From JAIVHA01 sp965367295 (lineage in GTDB: Bacteria; Pseudomonadota; Gammaproteobacteria; DSM-19610): a stretch of DNA of 64,000 bases. Both the position numbers and the translations under genes were made by a program. This document shows positions 34,973 through 42,859 of the stretch, one piece after another. The notes beneath the pieces are model-generated. The model was given only the letters and a program-made list of their open reading frames with translations. It had not been told where the DNA came from and ran no database searches. The stretch's first letter is position 1. Every line of letters begins with the position of its first letter. The stretch is taken from NCBI GenBank assembly GCA_965367295.1, contig CBDUHN010000007.1, positions 23,926-87,925 of the forward strand. The letters run 5' to 3'.

Positions 34973-35800
34973 ATGATGCAGGGAGTTGCACCATTGACCA
35001 CAGCGGAGGCGGCCATCGAGGTGGAGGAGCTGGTGACCTATTATGGTAGCCGGCGCATCCTCGATGGCATCAACCTGCGCGTCAACAGTGGTGAGATCAT
35101 GGTGGTGATGGGGGGGAGTGGGTCCGGAAAATCCACCCTGCTGCGCCACCTGCTGGCGCTGAACCAGCCGGCCGAGGGGCAGATCCGGCTGTTCGGCAAG
35201 GATATCCGTCATGCCTCCTCGGAAGAGATGCACCAGCTGCGGCGGCGCATGGGGGTGTCCTTTCAGGGCGGGGCACTGTTCAATTCCCTCAATGTGGAAG
35301 AGAACGTGGCCTTTCCGTTACGCGAACATACCCGCCTCGATGACAATACCATCCGCATCATGGCGCGCATGAAGCTGGAAGTGGTGAATCTGGCCGGCTT
35401 CGAAAAACTCATGCCCGACCAACTGTCTGGCGGCATGATCAAGCGCGCCGCGCTGGCGCGCGCCATCGTCATGGACCCCAGCCTGTTGTTCTTCGATGAG
35501 CCTTCCGCCGGGCTGGACCCGGTGGTGTCGGCCGATCTCGACGAACTGATCCTGCGCCTGCGCGATGCCATGCGGGTGACCATCGTGGTGGTGACCCATG
35601 AACTGGACAGTGCGTTTCGCATCGCCGACCGCATCACGGTGCTGGACCAGGGCAGGATCCTCATCACCGGTACGGTGGAGGAGGTGCGCAACAGTCCCAA
35701 CGAGCGGGTGCAGAATCTCCTCAACCGCCGATCCGAAGAGACCGATATCAATCCTGATGAATACATGCAACGCCTGACCGACGAAATCGCGGGACTATGA
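34973..35800 (+). CDS. MlaF-family lipid ABC transporter ATPase
   Basis: This ATPase of 275 residues has Walker A MGGSGSGKST, signature LSGGMIKRAALARA, Walker B LLFFDEPSAGLDP and switch His VVTHELD. The LSGGM form is typical of the MCE-associated ATPases. It has a 25-residue extension past the core (DINPDEYMQRL), as MlaF proteins do for STAS-subunit contact. The stop overlaps the next start (ATGA). Confidence 0.93.
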   Translation: MMQGVAPLTTAEAAIEVEELVTYYGSRRILDGINLRVNSGEIMVVMGGSGSGKSTLLRHLLALNQPAEGQIRLFGKDIRHASSEEMHQLRRRMGVSFQGGALFNSLNVEENVAFPLREHTRLDDNTIRIMARMKLEVVNLAGFEKLMPDQLSGGMIKRAALARAIVMDPSLLFFDEPSAGLDPVVSADLDELILRLRDAMRVTIVVVTHELDSAFRIADRITVLDQGRILITGTVEEVRNSPNERVQNLLNRRSEETDINPDEYMQRLTDEIAGL

Positions 35801-36741
35801 AACGAGACAATATCAATTACCTGATGGTGGGCAGCACCGTACTGGCGGCCTTTGTACTGTTCCTGTACATCCTGTTCAAACTTACCGGTGGGGTGGGTGA
35901 GAACGATGCCTATCATGTCTATTACAGCAGTGTCAGCGGCCTGAACGAGGGCACGCCGGTCACCTACGAAGGCTATAAGGTAGGCTCGGTATCGGCCATT
36001 GTTCCTGAACGTGGCGAAGGCGGCACCCGCTACCGGGTCGATGTGCGTATTCGCGATGGCTGGCAGATCCCCGCCGACAGTATCGCCAGCATCTATTCCG
36101 AAGGCCTGCTGGCGGAGACCGTAATCAATATCGAGGAAGGCGAGGGTATCCGCTACCTGAGTCCGGGCGACGAACTGCAGGGCCGCCAGGGCGTAGACAT
36201 GTTTGCCGCGTTGGCGGCGATAGCCGATGATGTTGGTGGCCTGACACGCGATAGTGTGCGCCCTCTGCTGGATAACCTGAACAGCCGCATCAGTATGCTG
36301 GGTGGCCAGGTCGGTGAACGGTTACCGACCATCCTCGATGGCATGCAGCAACTGGTGGGATCGCTGCAGCAAAGCGCTGAACGCCTCAACCGGGTGCTGG
36401 ACAGTGATACCGAGCAGCGGGTCGCCCGCGTCATCGATAACACCGATGAGATGTCCAGTAACCTGCTCACGCTTTCCGAAGGCCTGCTGGAAGTGCAACA
36501 GGAAGCCCGCACCCTGCTCAGCGAGAGTAATGGCATGGTGCTGGATAACCGCGAGGACATGGACAAGGCCATCGATGCGCTGCGCCGTTCCCTGGAGGAA
36601 GTGGCCTCCTATGCCGACGGCATCCTGCAGAACATGGAAGGTGCCAGCCGCAACATGAATGAATTCAGTCGCCAGATCCGCCAGAACCCCGGCCTGCTGC
36701 TGGGCGGTAAGGCGCCGCAGGAACAGGGAGTACAACCATGA
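35797..36741 (+). CDS. MCE-domain (MlaD-like) substrate-binding protein
   Basis: This protein of 314 residues is anchored by one N-terminal helix (VGSTVLAAFVLFLYILFKL). It has one MCE domain (about 35-125; GLNEGTPVTYEGYKVGSV) and a long helical C-terminal part (about 140-290) that is absent from E. coli MlaD. The extension could form a tunnel or needle across the periplasm, as in PqiB-type proteins. It overlaps both neighbours by four bases. Confidence 0.9.
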   Translation: MKRDNINYLMVGSTVLAAFVLFLYILFKLTGGVGENDAYHVYYSSVSGLNEGTPVTYEGYKVGSVSAIVPERGEGGTRYRVDVRIRDGWQIPADSIASIYSEGLLAETVINIEEGEGIRYLSPGDELQGRQGVDMFAALAAIADDVGGLTRDSVRPLLDNLNSRISMLGGQVGERLPTILDGMQQLVGSLQQSAERLNRVLDSDTEQRVARVIDNTDEMSSNLLTLSEGLLEVQQEARTLLSESNGMVLDNREDMDKAIDALRRSLEEVASYADGILQNMEGASRNMNEFSRQIRQNPGLLLGGKAPQEQGVQP

Positions 36742-37349
36742 ACAGGAGAGTATGGGTTGGCCTGCTGGTCGTGTTGTTGAGCGGGTGTGCCGGGTCGGGG
36801 CAGGTCCCGGAGGAACACTTCTACCGGCTGGGCACCCTGACGATGACAGCGCCTTATAGCCAACCACCCATCGCGGGCGTGCTCGAAGTGGAGCGGATGG
36901 ATGCCTTTGGACTGCTGCGCGATCGCGCCCTGCTATACAGTGCGGCGGCTACTCCGCAGGAACTGCAACGGCATCATTATCACTTCTGGGTGGATGCGCC
37001 GACGGAACTGATTCGTGACCAGCTGGTACAGTATCTGCGCGATGCGCATGTGGCGAAACTGGTGACGGCAGACCATATCGATCAGGATGGCGATATCCGT
37101 CTGCGACTGGAGCTGCGTGACTTTTCCCGGCGGCTACAACCCGGCGGCAAAGCCAGTGTGCGGGTGGAGCTGGGAGTGATCGCCAATCCCAAGGGCAAGG
37201 GAATGCCGTTGCTGGTGAAGCGATATGCACATGAGGCGGCGGCGCACGATGGCAGCCCCTCCGCATCCGTGGCGGCCTTCGATCAGGCATTGGCGCAAAT
37301 CTATGCGGAAATGCTGGTGGATCTGCTGCAGGCACTGGCCAAGGGATAA
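36738..37349 (+). CDS. ABC transport auxiliary lipoprotein (PqiC-like)
   Basis: This lipoprotein of 203 residues has a lipobox LLSGC (Cys about 17) and an ABC_trans_aux/PqiC-like domain (FYRLGTLTM, LEVERMDAFGLLRDRALLY). It probably sits in the outer membrane and receives lipid from the MCE protein, replacing MlaC/MlaA, which are not encoded here. The pattern of transporter plus PqiC-like lipoprotein is a hybrid between Mla and Pqi systems. Confidence 0.87.
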   Translation: MNRRVWVGLLVVLLSGCAGSGQVPEEHFYRLGTLTMTAPYSQPPIAGVLEVERMDAFGLLRDRALLYSAAATPQELQRHHYHFWVDAPTELIRDQLVQYLRDAHVAKLVTADHIDQDGDIRLRLELRDFSRRLQPGGKASVRVELGVIANPKGKGMPLLVKRYAHEAAAHDGSPSASVAAFDQALAQIYAEMLVDLLQALAKG

Positions 37350-37377
37350 GCCGCTCCAGCAATGCCTGTCCTGCAGG

Positions 37378-37395
37378 TCCGGATTCATTCGGACG
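37378..37395. repeat. Short palindromic repeat, GTCCGAAT type
   Basis: GTCCGGATTCATTCGGAC is an imperfect 8-bp palindrome preceded by CTGCAG. It forms a pair with the copy at 37430. Confidence 0.65.
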
Positions 37396-37429
37396 CTGCT
37401 GGCGTGACAACCCTCTTCGTGAATATCAT

Positions 37430-37445
37430 GCGAATGAATTCGCAC
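37430..37445. repeat. Short palindromic repeat, TGCGAAT type
   Basis: TGCGAATGAATTCGCA is a perfect 7-bp palindrome followed by CCTGCCA. It lies between two convergent genes. Confidence 0.65.
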
Positions 37446-37465
37446 CTGCCAAGGGCCACCGGCTG

Positions 37466-37681
37466 TTATCCTTGCGAGCTGTTCCTGGTGATTCGCTGCA
37501 GGCTATGCTCCCAGTCCGGGCTCGGTGTTTCCGCTCGCAGCCGGATATTGCGCCCCAGCTCATTCTCGTACCAGCCGTAATCCCGCTGTAATGGTTCCAC
37601 TTCGTAGCCCCACCAGGTGCCGTCGGCATCCTGTGCCAGCCAGTGGACCCATGCGGGCAGATCATTCGGAAGCGGGTTCAT
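37466..37681 (-). CDS. Small conserved protein rich in Trp
   Basis: This soluble protein of 71 residues has six Trp residues, with the core WVHWLAQDADGTWWGYEVEP and WYENELG. The compact Trp-rich core looks like a real conserved small protein rather than a shadow frame, but I recognise no named family. It lies between the Mla-like operon and the parvulin gene. Confidence 0.7.
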   Translation of the reverse strand: MNPLPNDLPAWVHWLAQDADGTWWGYEVEPLQRDYGWYENELGRNIRLRAETPSPDWEHSLQRITRNSSQG

Positions 37682-37750
37682 GTCATTGCGGGGAAGATCA
37701 ATCGCGGAAGATGAGCACCGTTTCTACCGGGACACCTGTAGTTCAGAAGC

Positions 37751-37777
37751 TCCCCGGCAGGACATGGCCTGCCGGGA
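37751..37777. terminator. Hairpin after the parvulin gene
   Basis: CCCGGCAGG and CCTGCCGGG form a 9-bp stem with a short loop, about 20 bases past the parvulin stop on the minus strand. There is no clear T tract. Confidence 0.5.
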
Positions 37778-37795
37778 GAGTGGATTATGCCGGCT

Positions 37796-38656
37796 TTATT
37801 CCGCGGCGACTTCTTTCACGTCCAGCGTGGCGGTGTTGCGCAGTTCCTGCAGGTACTGTTGCAGGTTCTGGTTCTGTACCACCATCTGCAGCTGGTCCTT
37901 GATGTCGTCATAGGCAGGCGGAGTTGCTTCGCGGCTGTCTTCACGCAGGATGACGTGCCAGCCGAACTGGGTCTGTACCGGTTCCTTGGTGTACTGGCCC
38001 TTTTCCAGTTTGGCCACGGCTTCCGAGAAGGGTTGCACCATCTGTGAAGGGGAGAACCAGCCGAGGTCGCCACCACTGGGGCCGGTCGGACCGGTGGAGT
38101 GTTGCTTGGCGAGTTCGGCAAAATCGCCGCCCTTATCCAGTTCGGCGATGACGTTTTTGGCATCCTCTTCCGTCTTCAGCAGAATGTGGCGGGCCTTGAA
38201 CTCCTGTTCAGCGGTGCCGAAGCGTTGCTGATACAGGGCCTGGGTTTCCTCGTCACTGACCGGATGATGGGTGATGTAATCCTGTACGGCGACACCGGCC
38301 AGGAAGGCGCGACGCTGGTGTTGCAATTGGGTGGCGACCTCGGAACGCTGGTCGATACCGGCCTTTTCCGCGGCCTGGGTCATGAGTTCCAGATTGATGA
38401 TTTCCTGCAGCACCAGATTCTGGTCCTGGTTGGCGGCGTCACCGGGGCGGCGCAGGTTACGCTGCTGCAGGTGGAAATCCAGGGTCTGCTGGGTAATGGG
38501 GGTGCCGTTCACGGTGGCCAGCACGGGGCTGGTGTCCTGGCTGGCACTGCCCTGCTGCTGGGCGGCCGGCTGTTGCATGACGCTGGTCTGCTGTTCGTTA
38601 CAGGCGGTAAGGCCGAGGGCCAGGCCCAGGGCGAGTATGGTATGTAGTTTTTTCAT
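37796..38656 (-). CDS. Lipoprotein peptidyl-prolyl cis-trans isomerase (parvulin)
   Basis: This protein of 286 residues has a lipoprotein signal (LALGLALGLTAC), a SurA/PrsA-like N-terminal region (about 45-140) and a parvulin domain (about 145-250; FKARHILLKTEEDA, GGDLGWFSPSQMV, VQTQFGWHVI). It should act in the periplasm as a folding factor for secreted proteins. The ATG at 38656 is preferred over one five codons upstream because it begins the signal peptide. Confidence 0.9.
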   Translation of the reverse strand: MKKLHTILALGLALGLTACNEQQTSVMQQPAAQQQGSASQDTSPVLATVNGTPITQQTLDFHLQQRNLRRPGDAANQDQNLVLQEIINLELMTQAAEKAGIDQRSEVATQLQHQRRAFLAGVAVQDYITHHPVSDEETQALYQQRFGTAEQEFKARHILLKTEEDAKNVIAELDKGGDFAELAKQHSTGPTGPSGGDLGWFSPSQMVQPFSEAVAKLEKGQYTKEPVQTQFGWHVILREDSREATPPAYDDIKDQLQMVVQNQNLQQYLQELRNTATLDVKEVAAE

Positions 38657-38681
38657 GTTGTGATGTTCCATTGCGGTTGAT

Positions 38682-38981
38682 TCAGGGAAGTACTTTCTTG
38701 AAAGGTTTTACCGTGACCTGGGCATAGACCCCGGCTTCGATATAGGGATCGGCATCGGCCCAGGTACGGGCCTGCTCCAGCGAGGCGAACTCGGCCACCA
38801 CCAGGCTGCCGCTGAAACCGGCCGGTCCCGGGTCATTGCTATCGATGGCCGGGTGCGGGCCGGCCAGTACCAGGCGGCCTTCGTCGCGCAGCACTTCCAG
38901 GCGGGCGAGGTGCGCGGGACGGGCGCCCAGGCGTTTGTCCAGACTGCCGGCTACGTCCTCACTGATGATGGCGTAGAGCAC
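38682..38981 (-). CDS. yciI: YciI family protein
   Basis: This protein of 99 residues belongs to the YciI/dimeric ferredoxin-like family: LYAIISEDVAGSLDKRL, GRLVLAGPHPA and ADADPYIEAGVYAQV. The conserved His-Asp pair of the family lies in GPHPAIDS and in the DPY motif. It starts on the yciB stop, as in many gammaproteobacteria. The reaction is unknown. Confidence 0.9.
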   Translation of the reverse strand: MLYAIISEDVAGSLDKRLGARPAHLARLEVLRDEGRLVLAGPHPAIDSNDPGPAGFSGSLVVAEFASLEQARTWADADPYIEAGVYAQVTVKPFKKVLP

Positions 38982-39541
38982 TATTTCTCTCCTTCGGTTT
39001 CTTCTTCGGGTTCGATGTGGCGGCTTAGATAGACGGACTGGAGCACGACGAAGATCACCGTCAATCCCAGCATGCCGAACAGCTTGAAGTTGACCCAGGT
39101 TTCTTCCGTGAAGTTATAGGCGACGTAGAGATTCAATGCGCCCATGGCGAGGAAGAACCAGATCCAGGCCCAGTTCAGCCGTCGCCAGATCAGGGCAGGC
39201 AGGGCGACGGCATGCCCCATCATGCGTTCCACCAGGGGTTTTTCGCCGATGAACAGGCTGCCGAGGAAACCGATACCGAATAGCCAGTTCACCAGGGTGG
39301 GTTTCCACTTGATGAATACCGGATCGTGCAGAATCAACGTAAGGCCGCCGAATACCACCAGCAGGCCGAGGGTGATCAGGTGGGTGTTTTCGAAGCGCCG
39401 GTGTTTCAACCAGTACAGACCGGTCTGCACGAAGGCGGCCACGATGGCCACCGCGGTGGCGACATAGATGTCGTAGGCCTTATAGGCGATGAAGAACAGC
39501 AGAATGGGGAAAAAATCGTAGAGTAATTTCATGGTATCCAA
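38981..39541 (-). CDS. yciB: Inner membrane-spanning protein YciB (septation protein A)
   Basis: This protein of 186 residues has five membrane helices and the family motifs YDFFPILLFFIAYK, KPTLVNWLFGIGFLGS and RLNWAWIWFFLAMG. YciB/IspZ proteins are linked to cell division and envelope synthesis. It precedes yciI in a coupled pair. Confidence 0.93.
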   Translation of the reverse strand: MDTMKLLYDFFPILLFFIAYKAYDIYVATAVAIVAAFVQTGLYWLKHRRFENTHLITLGLLVVFGGLTLILHDPVFIKWKPTLVNWLFGIGFLGSLFIGEKPLVERMMGHAVALPALIWRRLNWAWIWFFLAMGALNLYVAYNFTEETWVNFKLFGMLGLTVIFVVLQSVYLSRHIEPEEETEGEK

Positions 39542-39571
39542 TACTTGCCGCAGATGTGCAGCGTCAGGTGA

Positions 39572-40348
39572 TCAATGCAGGCGGTGCTTGCGGTTCCAGT
39601 CGTTGTAATAGCTTTCCAGTACGGTACGCACATGGTCGGGATAGTCCAGGGCCTCCATCTGTTCCATGCCTTCGGCGAAGAAGCGCGGGGCTTCTTCGGG
39701 TAGTAAATGGGTCAGGCTGTCGTAGGCCTCTTTCATGGCCGCCGGGTCATGGCTGCGGGTGGCGACGATGGCTCGATTGAGGTTGAGCACCCGCCAGGGC
39801 CGGCCCGGGTTGGTTTTTTCCAGGTCCTGGCGAATGGCCGGTGACACCGCCTCGATGATTTCTCCCATATAGGCAAACAAATGGCTCAATTGTTCCGGGT
39901 CCAGGGTGCGATTGGCGAACAGTGCCAGGGCGTCCACCACCGGTTCCAGGGTGAGCAACTCGCCGCCGTGGCGAGCGGTCCAGAGGGCGATGGCCATCTG
40001 CACCTCCGCCAGCAGGCCCCGTTGTTCTTCCAGCTGATAGCGCTGTACCCAGTTTGCCAGTTCGTTCAACAGGCCGATGCTGTATTCGCCGAGTTCGGTG
40101 ATGTCGGTGTTACGTGCACCCTGTGGCGTATGGCGCATGCCGCGCTTGTCGCTGTCGGTGGCGCGGGCATCGGATTCCACCCGGGTAACGATCTCCAGCA
40201 GCTGGTGTAATGCCTCCTCCAGTAGATCCGGATTGTCGCTGGCCGGGGACTGCTTGGTTCTGTCGTGATGTGCCTGCTGCACGCTGTCCAGGATACCGCG
40301 CAGACGGCTGCGAAAATAATCCTGATCGGGTTGTATCTGCAGTTCCAT
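39572..40348 (-). CDS. Conserved hypothetical protein upstream of yciB
   Basis: This soluble helical protein of 258 residues has no signal peptide or membrane segment. Recognisable runs are GLLAEVQMAIALWTARHGGE and WRVLNLNRAIVATRSHDPAA, and it ends HRLH. It lies 31 bases before yciB and is probably cotranscribed with it. The GTG at 40357 is an alternative start. I do not know its function. Confidence 0.8.
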   Translation of the reverse strand: MELQIQPDQDYFRSRLRGILDSVQQAHHDRTKQSPASDNPDLLEEALHQLLEIVTRVESDARATDSDKRGMRHTPQGARNTDITELGEYSIGLLNELANWVQRYQLEEQRGLLAEVQMAIALWTARHGGELLTLEPVVDALALFANRTLDPEQLSHLFAYMGEIIEAVSPAIRQDLEKTNPGRPWRVLNLNRAIVATRSHDPAAMKEAYDSLTHLLPEEAPRFFAEGMEQMEALDYPDHVRTVLESYYNDWNRKHRLH

Positions 40349-40472
40349 AGGAATCACATCAGCATAAAGCGCTAATGGTACCGCATTTTTCGGCAGGAAA
40401 TAGGACTTCGATACAAAGGGGAATACTGATGCCGAACAAGCCTTGCGTCAGCCAGTAGGGTACAATGGCAGG

Positions 40473-41324
40473 ATGTCATTACATCATGATTTGCATTCAC
40501 ATTCCCTTGCCTCCGATGGCACCCTGAGCCCGACCGCGCTGGTGGAGCGGGCCAGGGCTGCGGGCGTGGATGTGCTGGCCTTGACCGATCACGACACCCT
40601 GGATGGGCTTGCAGAGGCCGAGGAGGCCGCTAGGCAGGCCGGTTTGCTGCTGGTGCCGGGGGTGGAAATCTCCGTCACCTGGGCGAACCAGACCATTCAT
40701 GTGCTGGGGTTGCAGGTGAACCCGGACAGCCCCGAGCTGCGTAGCGGTCTGCAGTCCTTGCAGGCCTTTCGTGACTGGCGTGCCGAGGAGATCGGTCGCC
40801 GACTGGCCCGGTCCGGAATCGATGGCGCCTACGAGGCAGCCCGGGTGCTGGCCAGGGGGCGCATCGTCAGCCGCACCCACTTCGCCCATTTCCTGGTTGA
40901 ACAGGGGCATGCCGCCTCGGTGCGCGATGTCTTTAAACGGTATCTGGTGAACAACAAGCCTGGTTACGTGTCCGGCGAGTGGGCGCCACTGGAACAGGCA
41001 CTCGGCTGGATTCAGGCCGCGGGCGGGCTGGCGGTGCTGGCCCATCCGGCTCGCTATCGACTCACGGCCAGCAAGCTGCGACGGCTGATCGGGGAGTTCC
41101 GGGAATGCGGCGGGGTCGGTATGGAGGTGGTGTCCGGCAGCCACTCCCGCGATGAGGCATTGACCATGGCGGCCCATAGCCGAACCGCGCAACTGCTGGC
41201 CAGTCGTGGTTCCGATTTTCATGGCCCGGAAAATCCCTGGGTGGAACTGGGCCGACTGGCCGAACTGCCACCGGGATGCCAGGCCCTGTGGGAAAGTGAT
41301 CTCTGGCAACAGGCCGCCGCCTGA
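40473..41324 (+). CDS. rnm: PHP-domain phosphoesterase (RNase AM / YciV)
   Basis: This trinuclear-metal phosphoesterase of 283 residues has PHP motifs DLHSHSLASDGTLSP, LALTDHDTLDG, PGVEIS, VLAHPARY and RGSDFHGP. In E. coli the orthologue RNase AM trims 5' ends of rRNA and other RNA and acts on 3',5'-nucleotides. The ATG at 40473 begins the metal-binding domain correctly. It starts a conserved row with yciO. Confidence 0.92.
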   Translation: MSLHHDLHSHSLASDGTLSPTALVERARAAGVDVLALTDHDTLDGLAEAEEAARQAGLLLVPGVEISVTWANQTIHVLGLQVNPDSPELRSGLQSLQAFRDWRAEEIGRRLARSGIDGAYEAARVLARGRIVSRTHFAHFLVEQGHAASVRDVFKRYLVNNKPGYVSGEWAPLEQALGWIQAAGGLAVLAHPARYRLTASKLRRLIGEFRECGGVGMEVVSGSHSRDEALTMAAHSRTAQLLASRGSDFHGPENPWVELGRLAELPPGCQALWESDLWQQAAA

Positions 41325-41345
41325 TCATCCCCGGACCTATACAAC

Positions 41346-41972
41346 ATGAGCCAGTTTTTCCAGATCCACCCGGAGAACCCCCAGGCACGCCTGGTGTACC
41401 GTGCCGTGGAGATCATTCGGGATGGCGGGGTGGTGGTGTACCCCACCGATTCCAGCTATGCCATTGGTTGTCACCTCGGCGACAAGCAGGCCATGGAGCG
41501 TATCCGGCGTATCCGCCAGCTGGATGACAAGCACCATTTCACACTGATGTGCCGTGACCTGTCCGAGATCGCGACCTATGCCAAGGTGGATAATCAGGCC
41601 TACCGCCTGATCAAGGCGCTGACCCCCGGGCCCTATACCTTCCTGCTGGTTGCCACCCATGAGGTACCGCGCCGGCTGCAGCATGCCAAGCGCAAGACCA
41701 TTGGTCTGCGGGTACCCGATGATCGCATCGCCCAGGCCATGCTGGAGGAGTTGCGGGAACCGATCATGAGTTCCACCCTGATCCTGCCCGGTGCCGAGTT
41801 TCCCGAAACCGATGCGGAAGACATTCGCGACCGGCTGGAACATCAGGTGGACCTGATTATCGATGGTGGCAATTGCGGCCTGGAGCCGACCACCGTGGTG
41901 GACCTGGCCAGCGGCAGTGCGCCGGTCGTGCTGCGCCAGGGCAAGGGTGATGCCTCGATGCTGGAATCCTGA
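41346..41972 (+). CDS. yciO: YciO-type threonylcarbamoyl-AMP synthase-like protein
   Basis: This protein of 208 residues belongs to the Sua5/YrdC/YciO family (VVVYPTDSSYAIGC, KHHFTLMCRDLSEIATYA, TIGLRVPDDRIA). Members synthesise threonylcarbamoyl-AMP for tRNA t6A; the YciO branch has weaker or uncertain activity. It follows rnm by 21 bases. Confidence 0.92.
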   Translation: MSQFFQIHPENPQARLVYRAVEIIRDGGVVVYPTDSSYAIGCHLGDKQAMERIRRIRQLDDKHHFTLMCRDLSEIATYAKVDNQAYRLIKALTPGPYTFLLVATHEVPRRLQHAKRKTIGLRVPDDRIAQAMLEELREPIMSSTLILPGAEFPETDAEDIRDRLEHQVDLIIDGGNCGLEPTTVVDLASGSAPVVLRQGKGDASMLES

Positions 41973-42034
41973 GTCATGCGAAACGCCTTCCACTCTTCTG
42001 ACGTATTATCGATTAGGTACTGATTGCACATCCC

Positions 42035-42727
42035 ATGATAGAAATTACCCTGGTACAGAAAATCGCTGCCTGGATTCTGCCGGTATTGCTGGCGATCACT
42101 GTCCATGAAACTGCCCACGGGTGGGTGGCCAAGCGACTCGGCGACCAGACCGCCAGCCGTCTGGGCCGCCTCAGCCTGAACCCGTTCCGACATATCGACC
42201 CGGTGGGAACCGTGCTGGTGCCTGCCATCATGCTGTTGCTCCCCGGTGGCTTCGTATTTGGCTGGGCCAAACCGGTGCCAGTGGATTTTCGCAATCTCCG
42301 TAATCCCAAGCGGGATATGGCCTGGGTGGCAGCGGCTGGTCCCTTTTCCAACCTGTGCATGGGCGTGCTGTGGGCGCTGATGGCCCACGTGGGTGCGGCG
42401 GTGGGGGGCTGGGCCGGACTGCCGCTGATCTTCATGGCCGTGGCAGGCATCTTCATCAATACCATCCTGATGGTGCTCAACCTGCTTCCGTTACCGCCCC
42501 TGGACGGTGGCCGGGTGGCAGTGGGACTGCTCCCCAATCATCTGGCCTACCGGCTGGCGCGCATCGAACCCTACGGCATCTGGATACTGGTGGCATTACT
42601 GGTGAGCGGGATACTGGGCGGTATCCTCTGGCCCATTGCCGAGAAGGTGATGATGGGCTTCGTGTCCCTGTCCGGGTTGCCGGTACCGACGTTTAGCCAT
42701 ATTCTGCGGGTTTTGCTGGGGGGCTAG
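42035..42727 (+). CDS. Site-2-protease-family (M50) membrane metalloprotease
   Basis: This protein of 230 residues has five to six hydrophobic helices and the zinc motif HETAH (in VHETAHGW, about residues 28-32). The second metal-ligand motif NLLPLPPLDGGRV is also present. Compact M50 proteases of this type lack PDZ domains. The substrate is unknown. It sits between yciO and trpS, a conserved position. Confidence 0.9.
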   Translation: MIEITLVQKIAAWILPVLLAITVHETAHGWVAKRLGDQTASRLGRLSLNPFRHIDPVGTVLVPAIMLLLPGGFVFGWAKPVPVDFRNLRNPKRDMAWVAAAGPFSNLCMGVLWALMAHVGAAVGGWAGLPLIFMAVAGIFINTILMVLNLLPLPPLDGGRVAVGLLPNHLAYRLARIEPYGIWILVALLVSGILGGILWPIAEKVMMGFVSLSGLPVPTFSHILRVLLGG

Positions 42728-42755
42728 CGGGCCAGGGGAAACCTCGCCGCCCATG

Positions 42756-42791
42756 AATACTGAATAATAAAATAACTTATTATTCAGTATT
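42756..42791. other. AT-rich perfect inverted repeat before trpS
   Basis: Two perfect 15-base arms (AATACTGAATAATAA and its complement) surround AATAAC. It starts 29 bases past the M50 protease stop and ends 69 bases before trpS. It could be a weak terminator or a regulatory hairpin. Confidence 0.5.
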
Positions 42792-42859
42792 ATATTTATA
42801 TTATTTAACAATCTGGATTCATTTGCGGCGATGCCGCAGATACACGACAGGAGAGACCA

